A stretch of 42,422 nucleotides of DNA. Origin: Oscillospiraceae bacterium. GTDB lineage: Bacteria > Bacillota > Clostridia > Oscillospirales > Acutalibacteraceae. The stretch covers positions 1-42,422 of the forward strand of contig SVPV01000019.1 in assembly GCA_015065725.1 (NCBI GenBank), in the 5' to 3' direction. Shown here in pieces: positions 1-7,260 of this stretch (position 1 is the stretch's first letter; every line of letters starts with the position of its first letter). Under the pieces are notes generated by a model. That model saw nothing but the letters and a program-made list of their open reading frames with translations. It was not told the origin of the DNA and ran no database searches. Position numbers and translations under genes: made by a program.

Positions 1-59
1 TGAAATCCGGCTCCACGATTGAAAGCATTATCACCGGTTATAAAAATTCTCTTAAATAG
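1..59 (+). CDS. 3' end of an unidentified gene (partial)
   Basis: The third forward frame is open from the window edge to a TAG at 57-59 and encodes a C-terminal tail, KSGSTIESIITGYKNSLK. A strong hairpin follows at 92-119, which is what one expects behind a real gene end. Only 18 residues are visible, so I cannot name the protein. The window edge truncates it. Confidence 0.5.
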   Translation, partial: KSGSTIESIITGYKNSLK

Positions 60-91
60 ATTTTAATGTGAATTAGTGAAAGAATATAATT

Positions 92-119
92 AAAAGCGAG
101 GTGAAATCACCTCGCTTTT
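92..119. terminator. bidirectional hairpin terminator
   Basis: A perfect inverted repeat has 12-13 bp arms (AAAAGCGAGGTG and its complement) around a tiny loop, flanked by A and T runs so that it can end transcription from either strand. It closes the gene ending at 59 on the plus strand and the SpoVT-like relic at 107-187 on the minus strand, whose stop codon lies inside the hairpin. A second hairpin of the same design lies at 958-987, with the same GTGAAATCAC centre. Confidence 0.8.
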
Positions 120-187
120 GCTATGTAAATCTTTGGTGTTTTAATAACACCAGCATCTATTCTTCGAACTATTCCAGTTGCTTTCAT
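107..187 (-). pseudogene. SpoVT/AbrB-like N-terminal relic, copy 1 (26-codon ORF)
   Basis: An ATG at 185-187 sits behind an AAGGAG site (around 198-203) and opens a 26-codon frame starting MKATGIVRRID, then AGVIKTPKIYI, ending at TGA 107-109 inside the terminator hairpin. The first eleven residues match the start of SpoVT-type AbrB regulators, which continue LGRVVIPKEIRR. Here the DNA-binding swapped-hairpin is collapsed by deletions and the rest is missing. It is probably a decayed gene; alternatively it is a real micro-peptide. The second copy at 1020-1131 differs from it in five of the first eleven codons, all silently. Confidence 0.5.
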
Positions 188-251
188 ATATACATTTCTC
201 CTTAAATTACAAATTGTGTTGTTAGTATTTGTAATTGGAGGGGATTTATAC

Positions 252-280
252 TTGCAACGCATATTTAAAAAATGTATAAT
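252..280 (+). promoter_or_regulatory. sigma-A-type promoter for the SGNH hydrolase gene
   Basis: TTGCAA (252-257) and TATAAT (275-280) are separated by 17 bp, about 33 bp ahead of the ATG at 314. The RBS (AAAGAGG) lies around 294-300. A motif reading only; no other promoter is evident between 204 and 313. Confidence 0.65.
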
Positions 281-313
281 TATAAAAAATTTTAAAGAGG
301 CAGGTTAATTATA

Positions 314-955
314 ATGAAAAACAACACCTTAATTTTTGGAGACAGTTATTCAACCTTTAACGGTTATATTCCCGAAGGTTATGCAGTATATTACTCTGAA
401 AATGAACGTCCAGAAACAGACGTAACAAAAGTGAATGAAACATGGTGGTATCAAGTCGTTGAAGAGAAAAACTTAAATCTTGTTTTAAATAATAGTTGGT
501 CGGGTTCAACCATCGGATATACTGGTTATAATAATACTGACTGTTCCAAATCATCTTCTTTTATATATAGATTAAAACAACTAATAGAGAGCGATTTTTT
601 TGAAAAAAATCAAATTGATACAGTGTTTGTTTTTGGCGGAACAAACGATAGTTGGTCAAACGCCCCCTTGGGAGAAATAAAGTATAGCGACTGGGAAGAC
701 AATGAATTATATTCCGTATTACCTGCAGTATGTTACTTTCTGAATTTTTTAAAGGAAACTTTACCGCAAGCAGATATTTACTGCCTGATAAACACCGAGA
801 TCAAACCTGAAATTGCTTCTTGTATGAAAGAGGCTTGTGCAAAATATAACATAACATCCATAACTTTCGACTCAATTGATAAAAGATGTGGTCATCCTAC
901 AATACAAGGAATGAAAGATATAAAAAAAGGTGTTTTAAGTGTTTTAAACGGTTAA
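314..955 (+). CDS. SGNH/GDSL-family hydrolase
   Basis: This 213-residue protein has the SGNH hydrolase layout: block I GDSYS with the candidate nucleophile Ser11, block II NSWSGS (about 60-65) with the oxyanion glycine, block III GGTND (108-112) with Asn111, and a late histidine, His194, in DKRCGHPTIQGM. Asp189 lies five residues before His194, so the usual DxxH spacing is stretched. No signal peptide is present, so it is probably cytoplasmic, acting as an esterase or deacetylase on an unknown substrate. It is a single-gene unit with its own promoter and a terminator at 958-987. It lies between two related SpoVT-like relic/hairpin units on the opposite strand, which suggests the region was rearranged or duplicated around it. 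Confidence 0.8.
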   Translation: MKNNTLIFGDSYSTFNGYIPEGYAVYYSENERPETDVTKVNETWWYQVVEEKNLNLVLNNSWSGSTIGYTGYNNTDCSKSSSFIYRLKQLIESDFFEKNQIDTVFVFGGTNDSWSNAPLGEIKYSDWEDNELYSVLPAVCYFLNFLKETLPQADIYCLINTEIKPEIASCMKEACAKYNITSITFDSIDKRCGHPTIQGMKDIKKGVLSVLNG

Positions 956-957
956 AC

Positions 958-987
958 AAAAAGCGGAGTGAAATCACTCCGCTTTTT
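958..987. terminator. bidirectional hairpin terminator
   Basis: A perfect inverted repeat (AAAAAGCGGAGTGA and complement, two-base loop) starts three bases after the SGNH stop codon. On the minus strand it lies downstream of the second SpoVT-like relic and of ktrA. It matches the hairpin at 92-119 in design and in the adjoining TGCTATGTA, with compensating changes in the stem. Confidence 0.8.
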
Positions 988-1019
988 GCTATGTATAGGT
1001 CAAATATGCTTTTTTTATC

Positions 1020-1131
1020 AATTTTTTTGTTCAAAAATATCCCGAAAATCCTAGTGTTTATAGGGCTTTATAACTCTTGGTGTTATTATACCTCATTCAT
1101 CTATTCTTCTCACAATTCCTGTTGCCTTCAT
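1020..1131 (-). pseudogene. SpoVT/AbrB-like relic, copy 2 (nonsense-interrupted)
   Basis: Behind a good RBS (AAAAGGAG, around 1141-1148), an ATG at 1129-1131 starts MKATGIVRRIDE and then hits TGA at 1093-1095. Reading on in the same frame gives GIITPRVIKPYKH, a stop, then DFRDIFEQ. This tracks the SpoVT pattern GRVVIPKEIRR...REGDPLEIF, with a nonsense codon where Leu is expected and a missing Arg codon. It is therefore a decayed AbrB-type gene. It lies about 105 bp downstream of ktrA on the same strand and could be transcribed by read-through, since no terminator is visible after ktrA. A TATAAT near 1191-1196 on this strand may be its old -10 box. Confidence 0.55.
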
Positions 1132-1236
1132 ATATAAAAACTCCTTTTCACTATTTAATGGTGTGGAGTTAGTATATGGAACATTGCCATTATTATACTC
1201 AAACGGAAGCACGCTTTTTAATTCTTACTCACCACA

Positions 1237-1887
1237 TTATTTCAATTTTTTCAATTTTAGGGTATTAGCAATAACGATAAGCTGCATTCCTTTTTCAAGA
1301 GGGAGTGCTGGATCAACTGTTGTGGTGATTTTATCATCGTTTCGTATTGCAACTACATTAATGGAATATTTTTTACGAAGACTAAGTTCTATCAGTGTTT
1401 TGCCGACCCACTCATCTCTTACGTCGATTTCTACCATAGACACTTCATCGGAAAGCTCTATCATTTCTGAAAATCCTGATGTAAGCAAATTTTTGGCAAG
1501 TCTTATTCCCGATTCTTTTTCGGGGAAAATCACCCTGTCGGCACCCACACTGCTTAAAATCTTTTGGTGCATTTCATTACCGCATTTAACAATAACGGTG
1601 GGTACGCCCGCTTCCTTACAGAGCATTACCGCCATAACGCTTGCTTCAAGATTACTAGCCATCGCAACAATGACAACGTCGATATTGGATATCCCAAGTT
1701 TTTTTATCGCCTCCGGCTCAGTAATATCAGTGCATTTGCAAACCGGTATAGTTTCGATTGCGTTGTTAACATTATTTTGGTCGATATCAACAGCCAGAAC
1801 TTCTACGCCATTATTTACAAGTTCTTCTGCAACGGCTTTGCCATATCTGCCAAGACCTAATACGGCATATGTTTTATTTATACTCAT
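1237..1887 (-). CDS. ktrA: KtrA/TrkA-type potassium uptake regulatory subunit
   Basis: This 216-residue single-RCK protein is the cytosolic gating ring subunit of a Ktr K+ channel-transporter. The N-terminal Rossmann RCK_N domain (1-130) shows the nucleotide-binding motif GLGRYG near residue 11 and an acidic residue at the end of the second strand (VDID). A TrkA_C domain follows (about 135-216). Members of the family bind ATP/ADP through the Rossmann fold, and many Firmicute homologues bind c-di-AMP through TrkA_C. It has one RCK unit, unlike the double-length E. coli TrkA, hence Ktr-type. The gene follows ktrB by 15 bp in the same operon. Confidence 0.92.
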   Translation of the reverse strand: MSINKTYAVLGLGRYGKAVAEELVNNGVEVLAVDIDQNNVNNAIETIPVCKCTDITEPEAIKKLGISNIDVVIVAMASNLEASVMAVMLCKEAGVPTVIVKCGNEMHQKILSSVGADRVIFPEKESGIRLAKNLLTSGFSEMIELSDEVSMVEIDVRDEWVGKTLIELSLRKKYSINVVAIRNDDKITTTVDPALPLEKGMQLIVIANTLKLKKLK

Positions 1888-1902
1888 AAAATTTATCCCT
1901 TT

Positions 1903-3261
1903 CTATCCCACACTGATTTCTTCGATGGGGTTTCTTACGATATTCTGATTATCCTTGCTACGCTTAAATGCAACGGCAAGCGATATTGGACCTACTCTGC
2001 CAAGGTACATTGTTATGATAATTATAAGTTTACCTGCACTACCGAGAGATGCCGTAAGATTTCTTGTAAGTCCCACAGTTGCGGTAGCACTAACCGTTTC
2101 ATAAACAATATCCAATGCATTTGCATCCGTCGTCGCAGAGAGCAAAACCGTTGAAGTAAACATTATAATAAAAGACATGCAGGTAACAGCAACTGCTTTG
2201 CTAACAGCCTGTTTTGTGAGCTGTCTGCCAAACACCTCGGTATCCTCTTTATTACGAATAGAAGCAATCGCTGCCACAATAATAACAGCAAATGTGACCG
2301 TTTTAATGCCTCCGGCTGTGCCAACGGGTGAACCGCCGATAAACATCAAAAGCAAACATACAATAGCACTTGCATTAGTGAGGTTTTCCTGCGGCACTGT
2401 CGCAAAGCCAGCGGTTCTCGTTGTAACCGACTGAAACAGGGACACTTCTATTTTTTGAAGCAAAGTATAGTCTCCCATTGTTTGCGGATTATTATATTCA
2501 AACGCAAAAATGAATGCTGCACCCACAAAAATCAAAATTAAAGTTGCTGTAATAGCAATTTTACTGTGTAGGGTAAGATCTCTAAAAAATCTCACTTTCT
2601 TCGTTCGTGACTTTTTCAAGCACTTTAGCACGTCCCACCAAACGACATAGCCGATACCGCCCAAGATAATTAAGGTACAGGTAACAATATTGATTATGGG
2701 ATTGAGTGCATAATCACAAAGGCTGTTTTCGGCAATAATATCAATACCTGCATTGCAAAAGGCAGAAACGGAGGTAAACACCGATATCCATATTCCCTTT
2801 GCACCAAATTGAGGTATAAAAACCGTCATATAGAGCAGAGCACCTATACCTTCTACCATAAATGTTCCAGTTACAACCTTTTTTACAAACCGAACAAGTC
2901 CCGAAAGCGAATTTAGATTAAATGCGTCTTGCAAGAGCAGTCTATCACCTATACCCATTTTCTTGTGCAGAAGTATCATTAAACCTGACATAATGGTGAT
3001 AACACCAAGACCACCGATCTGAATCAGTATCAAAATCACAATCTGTCCAAAAACACTCCAAGAGGAAACGGTCGGTATTACCACCAAGCCCGTAACGCAG
3101 GTGGATGTCGTTGCGGTAAAAAGTGCATCTAAAAAAGAAACAGGTTTTCCATCGGCAGAACTTATGGGAAGTGAAAGTAATAATGTGCCTATCAATATTG
3201 CTATCAAAAAACTAAGCAATATGATGTGTGTTGTAGATACTAGAGGTCTTTGTTTTTTCAT
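1903..3261 (-). CDS. ktrB: KtrB/TrkH-type potassium transporter, membrane subunit
   Basis: This roughly 452-residue polytopic membrane protein belongs to the TrkH/KtrB superfamily, which moves K+ through four membrane-pore-membrane repeats and is often Na+-stimulated. Visible landmarks are the N-terminal segment LLSLPISSADG followed by DALFTATTSTCVTGL (first pore loop), SVSAFCNAG (second), FQSVTTRTAGFATV (third) and ETVSATATVGLTRNL (fourth). I start it at the ATG at 3259-3261 (MKKQRPLV). The frame is open further upstream to a TTG at 3309, but that extension overlaps the conserved leader RNA. It is transcribed from the promoter at 3356-3384 together with ktrA. Confidence 0.92.
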   Translation of the reverse strand: MKKQRPLVSTTHIILLSFLIAILIGTLLLSLPISSADGKPVSFLDALFTATTSTCVTGLVVIPTVSSWSVFGQIVILILIQIGGLGVITIMSGLMILLHKKMGIGDRLLLQDAFNLNSLSGLVRFVKKVVTGTFMVEGIGALLYMTVFIPQFGAKGIWISVFTSVSAFCNAGIDIIAENSLCDYALNPIINIVTCTLIILGGIGYVVWWDVLKCLKKSRTKKVRFFRDLTLHSKIAITATLILIFVGAAFIFAFEYNNPQTMGDYTLLQKIEVSLFQSVTTRTAGFATVPQENLTNASAIVCLLLMFIGGSPVGTAGGIKTVTFAVIIVAAIASIRNKEDTEVFGRQLTKQAVSKAVAVTCMSFIIMFTSTVLLSATTDANALDIVYETVSATATVGLTRNLTASLGSAGKLIIIITMYLGRVGPISLAVAFKRSKDNQNIVRNPIEEISVG

Positions 3262-3288
3262 AAATTCATCATACACCCTAATTTTACT

Positions 3289-3349
3289 ATAAAAACAAAA
3301 AGGAATCAACTTCCTCTACAGACAGCTGGTTCCATTCGTATTTATCTCC
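3289..3349 (-). promoter_or_regulatory. Conserved leader RNA of ktrBA (candidate cation-responsive riboswitch/attenuator)
   Basis: The predicted 5' UTR (start near 3349) contains a block at 3289-3336 that is almost identical to the leader of the V-ATPase operon (17065-17114). The invariant core reads CUGUCUGUAGAGGAA, preceded by GGAACCAG. The 5' GGAACCA can pair with the downstream UGAUUCC (one mismatch), while AGGAA-GUUGA-UUCCU can form a competing short hairpin directly followed by UUUUUGUUUUU. That is the layout of a transcription attenuator. The ligand is unknown. Because it precedes K+ uptake here and a probable Na+ pump elsewhere, an alkali-ion sensor such as the DUF1646/Na+ riboswitch class is my first candidate. 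Confidence 0.65.
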
Positions 3350-3355
3350 TCGGTC

Positions 3356-3384
3356 ATTATAACACGCTCTATTATTTTAGTCAA
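3356..3384 (-). promoter_or_regulatory. sigma-A promoter of ktrBA
   Basis: On the minus strand TTGACT (3379-3384) and TATAAT (3356-3361) are exactly 17 bp apart. The same pair with the same spacing precedes the V-ATPase leader at 17134-17162. The predicted transcript begins near 3349, giving a UTR of about 88 nt. Confidence 0.8.
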
Positions 3385-3453
3385 GTTTTGCAGAAATCTT
3401 TTAAAACACTCATATATGTTACTTTCTAAATATTTGTCCTTTTTACCATAAAA

Positions 3454-3494
3454 ATATGCACCTCCAAAAGTGTCTGACTTTTTGAGGTGCATAT
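3454..3494 (-). terminator. Terminator of the diol dehydratase operon
   Basis: An inverted repeat (ATATGCACCTC and complement, extended by an AAAAG/CTTTT inner stem) lies about 20 bp after the pduO stop and is followed on the minus strand by TTTTTAT. It separates the pdu operon from the ktrBA promoter. Confidence 0.8.
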
Positions 3495-3515
3495 CATATA
3501 TGGGTGTGGTATTTT

Positions 3516-4016
3516 TTAATTTTGGAAATCAATATATCTTGCAAGAACATACAAATAATCGGAAAGACGATTCATATAAACTATCGCTTTATTGTCTGCA
3601 CCGTATATTTGGGCAACCTTGCAAAAGCGTCTTTCTACTCTGCGAGCTATAGCCCTTGCAATATCTATATGAGCCGAGGCTTCACACTTGCCGTACAACA
3701 CAAATTTGTGTTCTCTTGGAAAAAGATTTTCCGTTTTATCTATTTTACTTTCAAGGGTTGCTATCATACTGTCGGAAACCTTAAAATCACTATTAGAAGA
3801 ATCCGCTATGCCCGACATAATCTTCATTAAATCCTGTTGGATAATTTCTATATTTGCCTTGCCTTTATCGCACGAAAGCGACTTCACAAGACCGAGCTGA
3901 CTATTAAGCTCATCTATATTACCCATAAGCTCAACTCGTTCGTCAAACTTCGGAACTCTGGCTCTGCCTATTAGCGATGTTGTACCGCCGTCACCTGATT
4001 TTGTGTAAATTGCCAT
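3516..4016 (-). CDS. pduO: PduO-type cob(I)alamin adenosyltransferase
   Basis: This 166-residue enzyme transfers the adenosyl group of ATP to cob(I)alamin to make coenzyme B12, the cofactor of the dehydratase encoded upstream in the same operon. The N-terminal ATP loop TKSGDGGTTSL (5-15), GNIDELNSQLG (32-42) and the C-terminal RAIARRVERR and MNRLSDYLYVLARY motifs are the family signatures. Only the adenosyltransferase domain is present; the heme-binding domain of Salmonella PduO is absent. It is the last gene of the operon, 15 bp after the small reactivase subunit, with a terminator behind it. Confidence 0.92.
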   Translation of the reverse strand: MAIYTKSGDGGTTSLIGRARVPKFDERVELMGNIDELNSQLGLVKSLSCDKGKANIEIIQQDLMKIMSGIADSSNSDFKVSDSMIATLESKIDKTENLFPREHKFVLYGKCEASAHIDIARAIARRVERRFCKVAQIYGADNKAIVYMNRLSDYLYVLARYIDFQN

Positions 4017-4031
4017 AACAGATACTCCTTT

Positions 4032-4361
4032 CTATTTAAATGATACTTTTTTTATTGCCCTTGCACTGTTTGCACCGATTATTCTGCTCTGCTTTGGTGT
4101 TGGGTTTTCGTATTGCTCTACATTTTTTCCATACTTTACGCCGCGAATTTGAAAAGCCACACTACTGCCCACAATTCCTATTCCCGAGCCTAGCATAGAA
4201 TCGTTTGCGGCGTCAAATGCCAAGCGGTTTAACTCGGTATCATTTCGTTCTATTATTTCGTAGAACACGCCCTCTTCCTCTATACCCGAATACACTTCCC
4301 GAAGTAAATTTCCATCGGGATTATTAACGTATATATAAATGGAAGGTCTATTTACTGTCAT
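4032..4361 (-). CDS. pduH: Diol/glycerol dehydratase reactivase, small subunit (PduH/DdrB)
   Basis: At 109 residues it matches the small subunit of the dehydratase-reactivating factor, an alpha/beta protein related to the dehydratase medium subunit that swaps with it to release damaged cobalamin. Visible signatures are SIYIYVNN near the start, YSGIEEEGVFYEI, ANDSMLGSGIGIVG and a C-terminal GANSARAIK. It follows pduG by about 20 bp and precedes pduO, the usual operon logic of reactivation followed by cofactor regeneration. Confidence 0.88.
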   Translation of the reverse strand: MTVNRPSIYIYVNNPDGNLLREVYSGIEEEGVFYEIIERNDTELNRLAFDAANDSMLGSGIGIVGSSVAFQIRGVKYGKNVEQYENPTPKQSRIIGANSARAIKKVSFK

Positions 4362-4382
4362 TATACAACTTCCCTTTGGTTG

Positions 4383-6185
4383 TTATTTTCTGTATGATAG
4401 CACAAGTCCTGTCGCAACCGCGTTTCTAGGACCCTCGCTACCGCGAATATTACCTCTGCCGCAGACTATCATATATTTTGCAAATTCTTCCATAAGCATT
4501 TCGGGAATTTCAAAATCCGCAGCCGAGCCGCCAACCAAAACGACATTTGAAATCTTCTTCAAATCGTTTTGCGGTGCCACCTCGCGTAATGCTCGTATAG
4601 CATTGGTTATAAAGACCTTTTGTTTAACCTCACGACGAACCTGAACGATTTTTTCCATAGGAATATCCTCTTCGATTCTCACCAGTCCGTTTTCGGTTAA
4701 AAGCACTACTCTGCCAAAAAAACGTGGGTCTATAGAATCTTCAACAAATGTAATTTGTCCGTTTTCCATTCGCATATGGAAAAGACTTTCAACCTTTGCT
4801 AAAGGATATCTCTTTATTTGCTCGGCAGTGTGTCTGTCGCCCAGACCTAACTCTGTTTGTATGAGCATAGAAACAAGCTCGCCGGCACCTGCCTTATGGG
4901 TGATTGAAATATCGCCCTCGCTTGTAATAATTGCGGCGTCGGTAGAGCCACCGCCCATATCAACAATAGCAAGAGGAAGCTTTGTACCAGGTGTTGTAAG
5001 TGCACCGAAGCTAGCCATAATTGCCTCAACCCCTGCAACAACCACCTTGACGTTTAGCTCGTTCTCTAGCTTCTCTGCAATTTTTTCCATAGGAAGCTGT
5101 TGGGTTTTTACCATTGCGGCAACGCCCACCGCCTTTTCAAGACAGGTTTCGCCCGCCAATGCACCCGATATTAAAACCGGAGCCATTGTATCAACCGCAA
5201 GAATGTCGGTAATGTGTACCTGTTCTTCCGATTCATCTATCTGCTTCATACTGTTACGTATATTTTTAAACATATTGCCGATATTAGTGCCGTCTTGACC
5301 CAGAATATCCTGAATATTCCTTGCCTTTGTTACAGCCTCCATTATTTTATCGGCACCCTCGTCTATATTAACGTTTCCACCGTATTCTGCCTTTAAATAT
5401 ATTTCACCTGCAGGAAGTAGGTTTTCCTGCACATTTCCGCCCGGTGTTTTTAATACAACCGCACTTCTTTTTCCTATAAGACTCTTAGCGATAGGGGTTA
5501 TCATACGGGTTTCTTCCGCATTTAAGCCAAGCAGAGTTGCTATACCGTAAGGATTTGAAAGCATTCTGATTGTCTGACCTGCAGATGCTACCTCGATTGC
5601 TGCCATAACGCCCTTTGGTATCTTGTCTATTCTCGCTACCTCGTCTACAATCGGTATTTTTTTATCTAGTCGGTTTTCAACAAGCACCGCTTCATCCGCT
5701 TGAAGAATAACACCGACAATATCAATAACCTTTGAAATTTCGTTTATTATCTGTGCCACTGCCTCGTAAGGATATTCCTTTGGCACGGCAAGTATGTAGG
5801 GTTTTCCCTCTTTAACACCCGAAAGGTTATTAATAAGCAATATCTCGCCCACCGCCTGACCAAAGCCTGCCGGTGTTGACGGATTGTGGCCTATCATAGA
5901 AGAGTCGGTAATAATTGTTTCGGTCAAGGTTTCCATAGCGGTATCACCTATAACGGGTGCCGCTTCGTTTAATCTTATTAAATCAAGGTCAGATACTTCT
6001 TTGCCGATACTGCTCATAGCTTCTTTAAGAGCAGATTTTATTGCGTGAGTATTTGCGATAGTTCCCTTTGTGCCGGTTGTAGCACAAGAAGTGCTTGCCA
6101 AAAAGACTACCTCATTGTTTAAGGTAATCTGGCCTATACATACTTCAGTTGTAGAATTACCGATATCTATTCCAGCAATATACAT
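4383..6185 (-). CDS. pduG: Diol/glycerol dehydratase reactivase, large ATPase subunit (PduG/DdrA)
   Basis: This 600-residue protein is the chaperone-like ATPase that exchanges inactivated cobalamin for fresh coenzyme in the dehydratase. It has an actin-like (ASKHA) ATPase fold, with phosphate-1 motif GIDIGNSTTE at 5-14 and phosphate-2 motif DMGGGSTDA at 409-417, and a C-terminal glycine-rich VLVGGSAADFEIP. The length agrees with Klebsiella DdrA (about 610). The start codon overlaps the pduE stop by one base (TAATG), so translation is likely coupled. It is followed by its small partner pduH. Confidence 0.93.
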   Translation of the reverse strand: MYIAGIDIGNSTTEVCIGQITLNNEVVFLASTSCATTGTKGTIANTHAIKSALKEAMSSIGKEVSDLDLIRLNEAAPVIGDTAMETLTETIITDSSMIGHNPSTPAGFGQAVGEILLINNLSGVKEGKPYILAVPKEYPYEAVAQIINEISKVIDIVGVILQADEAVLVENRLDKKIPIVDEVARIDKIPKGVMAAIEVASAGQTIRMLSNPYGIATLLGLNAEETRMITPIAKSLIGKRSAVVLKTPGGNVQENLLPAGEIYLKAEYGGNVNIDEGADKIMEAVTKARNIQDILGQDGTNIGNMFKNIRNSMKQIDESEEQVHITDILAVDTMAPVLISGALAGETCLEKAVGVAAMVKTQQLPMEKIAEKLENELNVKVVVAGVEAIMASFGALTTPGTKLPLAIVDMGGGSTDAAIITSEGDISITHKAGAGELVSMLIQTELGLGDRHTAEQIKRYPLAKVESLFHMRMENGQITFVEDSIDPRFFGRVVLLTENGLVRIEEDIPMEKIVQVRREVKQKVFITNAIRALREVAPQNDLKKISNVVLVGGSAADFEIPEMLMEEFAKYMIVCGRGNIRGSEGPRNAVATGLVLSYRK

Positions 6186-6577
6186 TAAAGTAAAATTCCT
6201 CTTTTCTCATACACTTCTGCCGCTTCAAGCACAAGCTTCGCACAGTTTTTTGCATTGTACTTTTCAATAAGTTCCTGTGCCATTGTTACAAGCTCTAACT
6301 TTGTAGAACGGTTTGGACGAAGCTTATCATACATTTTCAAAATAATGTCATCAGGAACGTCTACAAGCTCTGCTGCCCTTTCAAAATTCTTTTCCATAGG
6401 TGCATTGCCGTTTTCCTTTGCAACCTGACCCTGTGCCTTTAGCATTTCCTTTGAAATTTTTATATCATCCGAAGAAACATGCCCCTTCATTACCTCTTCT
6501 AAAGTAATATCGGTCAGCTTCTTGCCTGTTTTTGAAGTTATACTGTCTTTATTATGTACGCCTAATGGGTATTGCAT
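6185..6577 (-). CDS. pduE: Diol/glycerol dehydratase, small subunit (PduE)
   Basis: The small subunit (130 residues from the chosen start) contains the typical LEEVMKGHVSSDDIKIS, FERAAELVDVPDDIILKMYDKLRPNRST and C-terminal YEKRGI segments. I chose the ATG at 6575-6577 because it has GGGAGGG eight bases upstream and overlaps the pduD stop by one base (TAATG). An in-frame ATG five codons earlier lacks an RBS and falls inside pduD. The stop likewise overlaps the pduG start by one base, so D, E and G form a tightly coupled series, fitting the 1:1:1 complex. Confidence 0.9.
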   Translation of the reverse strand: MQYPLGVHNKDSITSKTGKKLTDITLEEVMKGHVSSDDIKISKEMLKAQGQVAKENGNAPMEKNFERAAELVDVPDDIILKMYDKLRPNRSTKLELVTMAQELIEKYNAKNCAKLVLEAAEVYEKRGILL

Positions 6578-7248
6578 TATTTTCCCTCCCATTCAATTAT
6601 ACCGAGTTTCGGGTCTAATTGCTCTGTTTCTGCTATGTGCATAAGTGCAGCCTTAACCTGATATTTCGGTCTTGACATAGGGTCGTTTGTACACGGAATA
6701 GGTACAACCTGCTCACCCTTAACATATTTTGCAGCATTTTTTCCTATTTGTCTGTATGTTTCAAGTGTCATTAATGGTGCCTGTGGAAACAGCTCAAGAT
6801 TTGAAAGCGGATATAAATCCCTTTGGTGAATTACGGTTGTTCCCTTTGACTGAATACCGACACCAAAGCCCGAGCCGGAAATTTTAGCCGCCTCTAAAGC
6901 CATAAAGCATACGTCAGAGGTATCAAGAATTTTAACAACGCGTGCTACCATTCCCTCTTCCTCTATGCCTGCTTTAACATTTTTTATAACGTCGTCTAGC
7001 GGTATATTGCAAATAGTTCTTTTAATTTCTCTTTGGAATGCCGCACCTACACCTATAACAATTTCTTTAGGGTTCGTACCCTTTTGTGCTTTAGGATATG
7101 ACGAGTAGTCGGACTTCTTTTCGTTTATTCTGTCGCGTCCCAGCATTGAGGGTGCAGAGCTTCCGCCTTGATTTTTTTCACCGATAGCCAACAGCTCTTC
7201 GGTTACTATTTGCGAAATTTTTTTAATTAATTCGTCATTAATTTGCAT
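6577..7248 (-). CDS. pduD: Diol/glycerol dehydratase, medium subunit (PduD)
   Basis: This 223-residue subunit forms the cobalamin-binding beta part of the dehydratase. The conserved body starts near residue 62 (EIVIGVGAAFQREIK) and includes GFGVGIQSKGTTVIHQRDL and the C-terminal LMHIAETEQLD. The first 20 or so residues, MQINDELIKKISQIVTEEL, form a predicted amphipathic helix closely resembling the encapsulation peptide that sends Salmonella PduD into the Pdu microcompartment, followed by a loose Gly/Ser/Lys linker. No shell genes are in this window, so the targeting helix is either used by shell proteins encoded elsewhere or is a vestige. Confidence 0.92.
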   Translation of the reverse strand: MQINDELIKKISQIVTEELLAIGEKNQGGSSAPSMLGRDRINEKKSDYSSYPKAQKGTNPKEIVIGVGAAFQREIKRTICNIPLDDVIKNVKAGIEEEGMVARVVKILDTSDVCFMALEAAKISGSGFGVGIQSKGTTVIHQRDLYPLSNLELFPQAPLMTLETYRQIGKNAAKYVKGEQVVPIPCTNDPMSRPKYQVKAALMHIAETEQLDPKLGIIEWEGK

Positions 7249-7260
7249 ACTGTTTTCTCC

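Noticed and set aside
1163-1948. Long plus-strand open frame of about 261 codons opposite ktrA
   Set aside because: It is the antisense of ktrA and part of ktrB, has no RBS or recognisable domain, and the minus-strand protein matches the RCK family throughout.
1903-3309. TTG start of ktrB at 3309 giving a longer protein
   Set aside because: The extra 16 residues would be encoded inside the conserved leader RNA and lack an RBS; the ATG at 3261 gives the normal TrkH/KtrB N-terminus.
3262-3349. ydaO-type c-di-AMP riboswitch before ktrB
   Set aside because: c-di-AMP regulation of Ktr is common, but the leader is about 88 nt, shorter than the two-fold ydaO aptamer, and the conserved ydaO blocks are not visible. 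A different small element is present instead.
4828-5298. Plus-strand open frame opposite pduG
   Set aside because: Antisense shadow of a clearly conserved ATPase gene; its Ser/Pro/Ala-rich translation is typical of such shadows.
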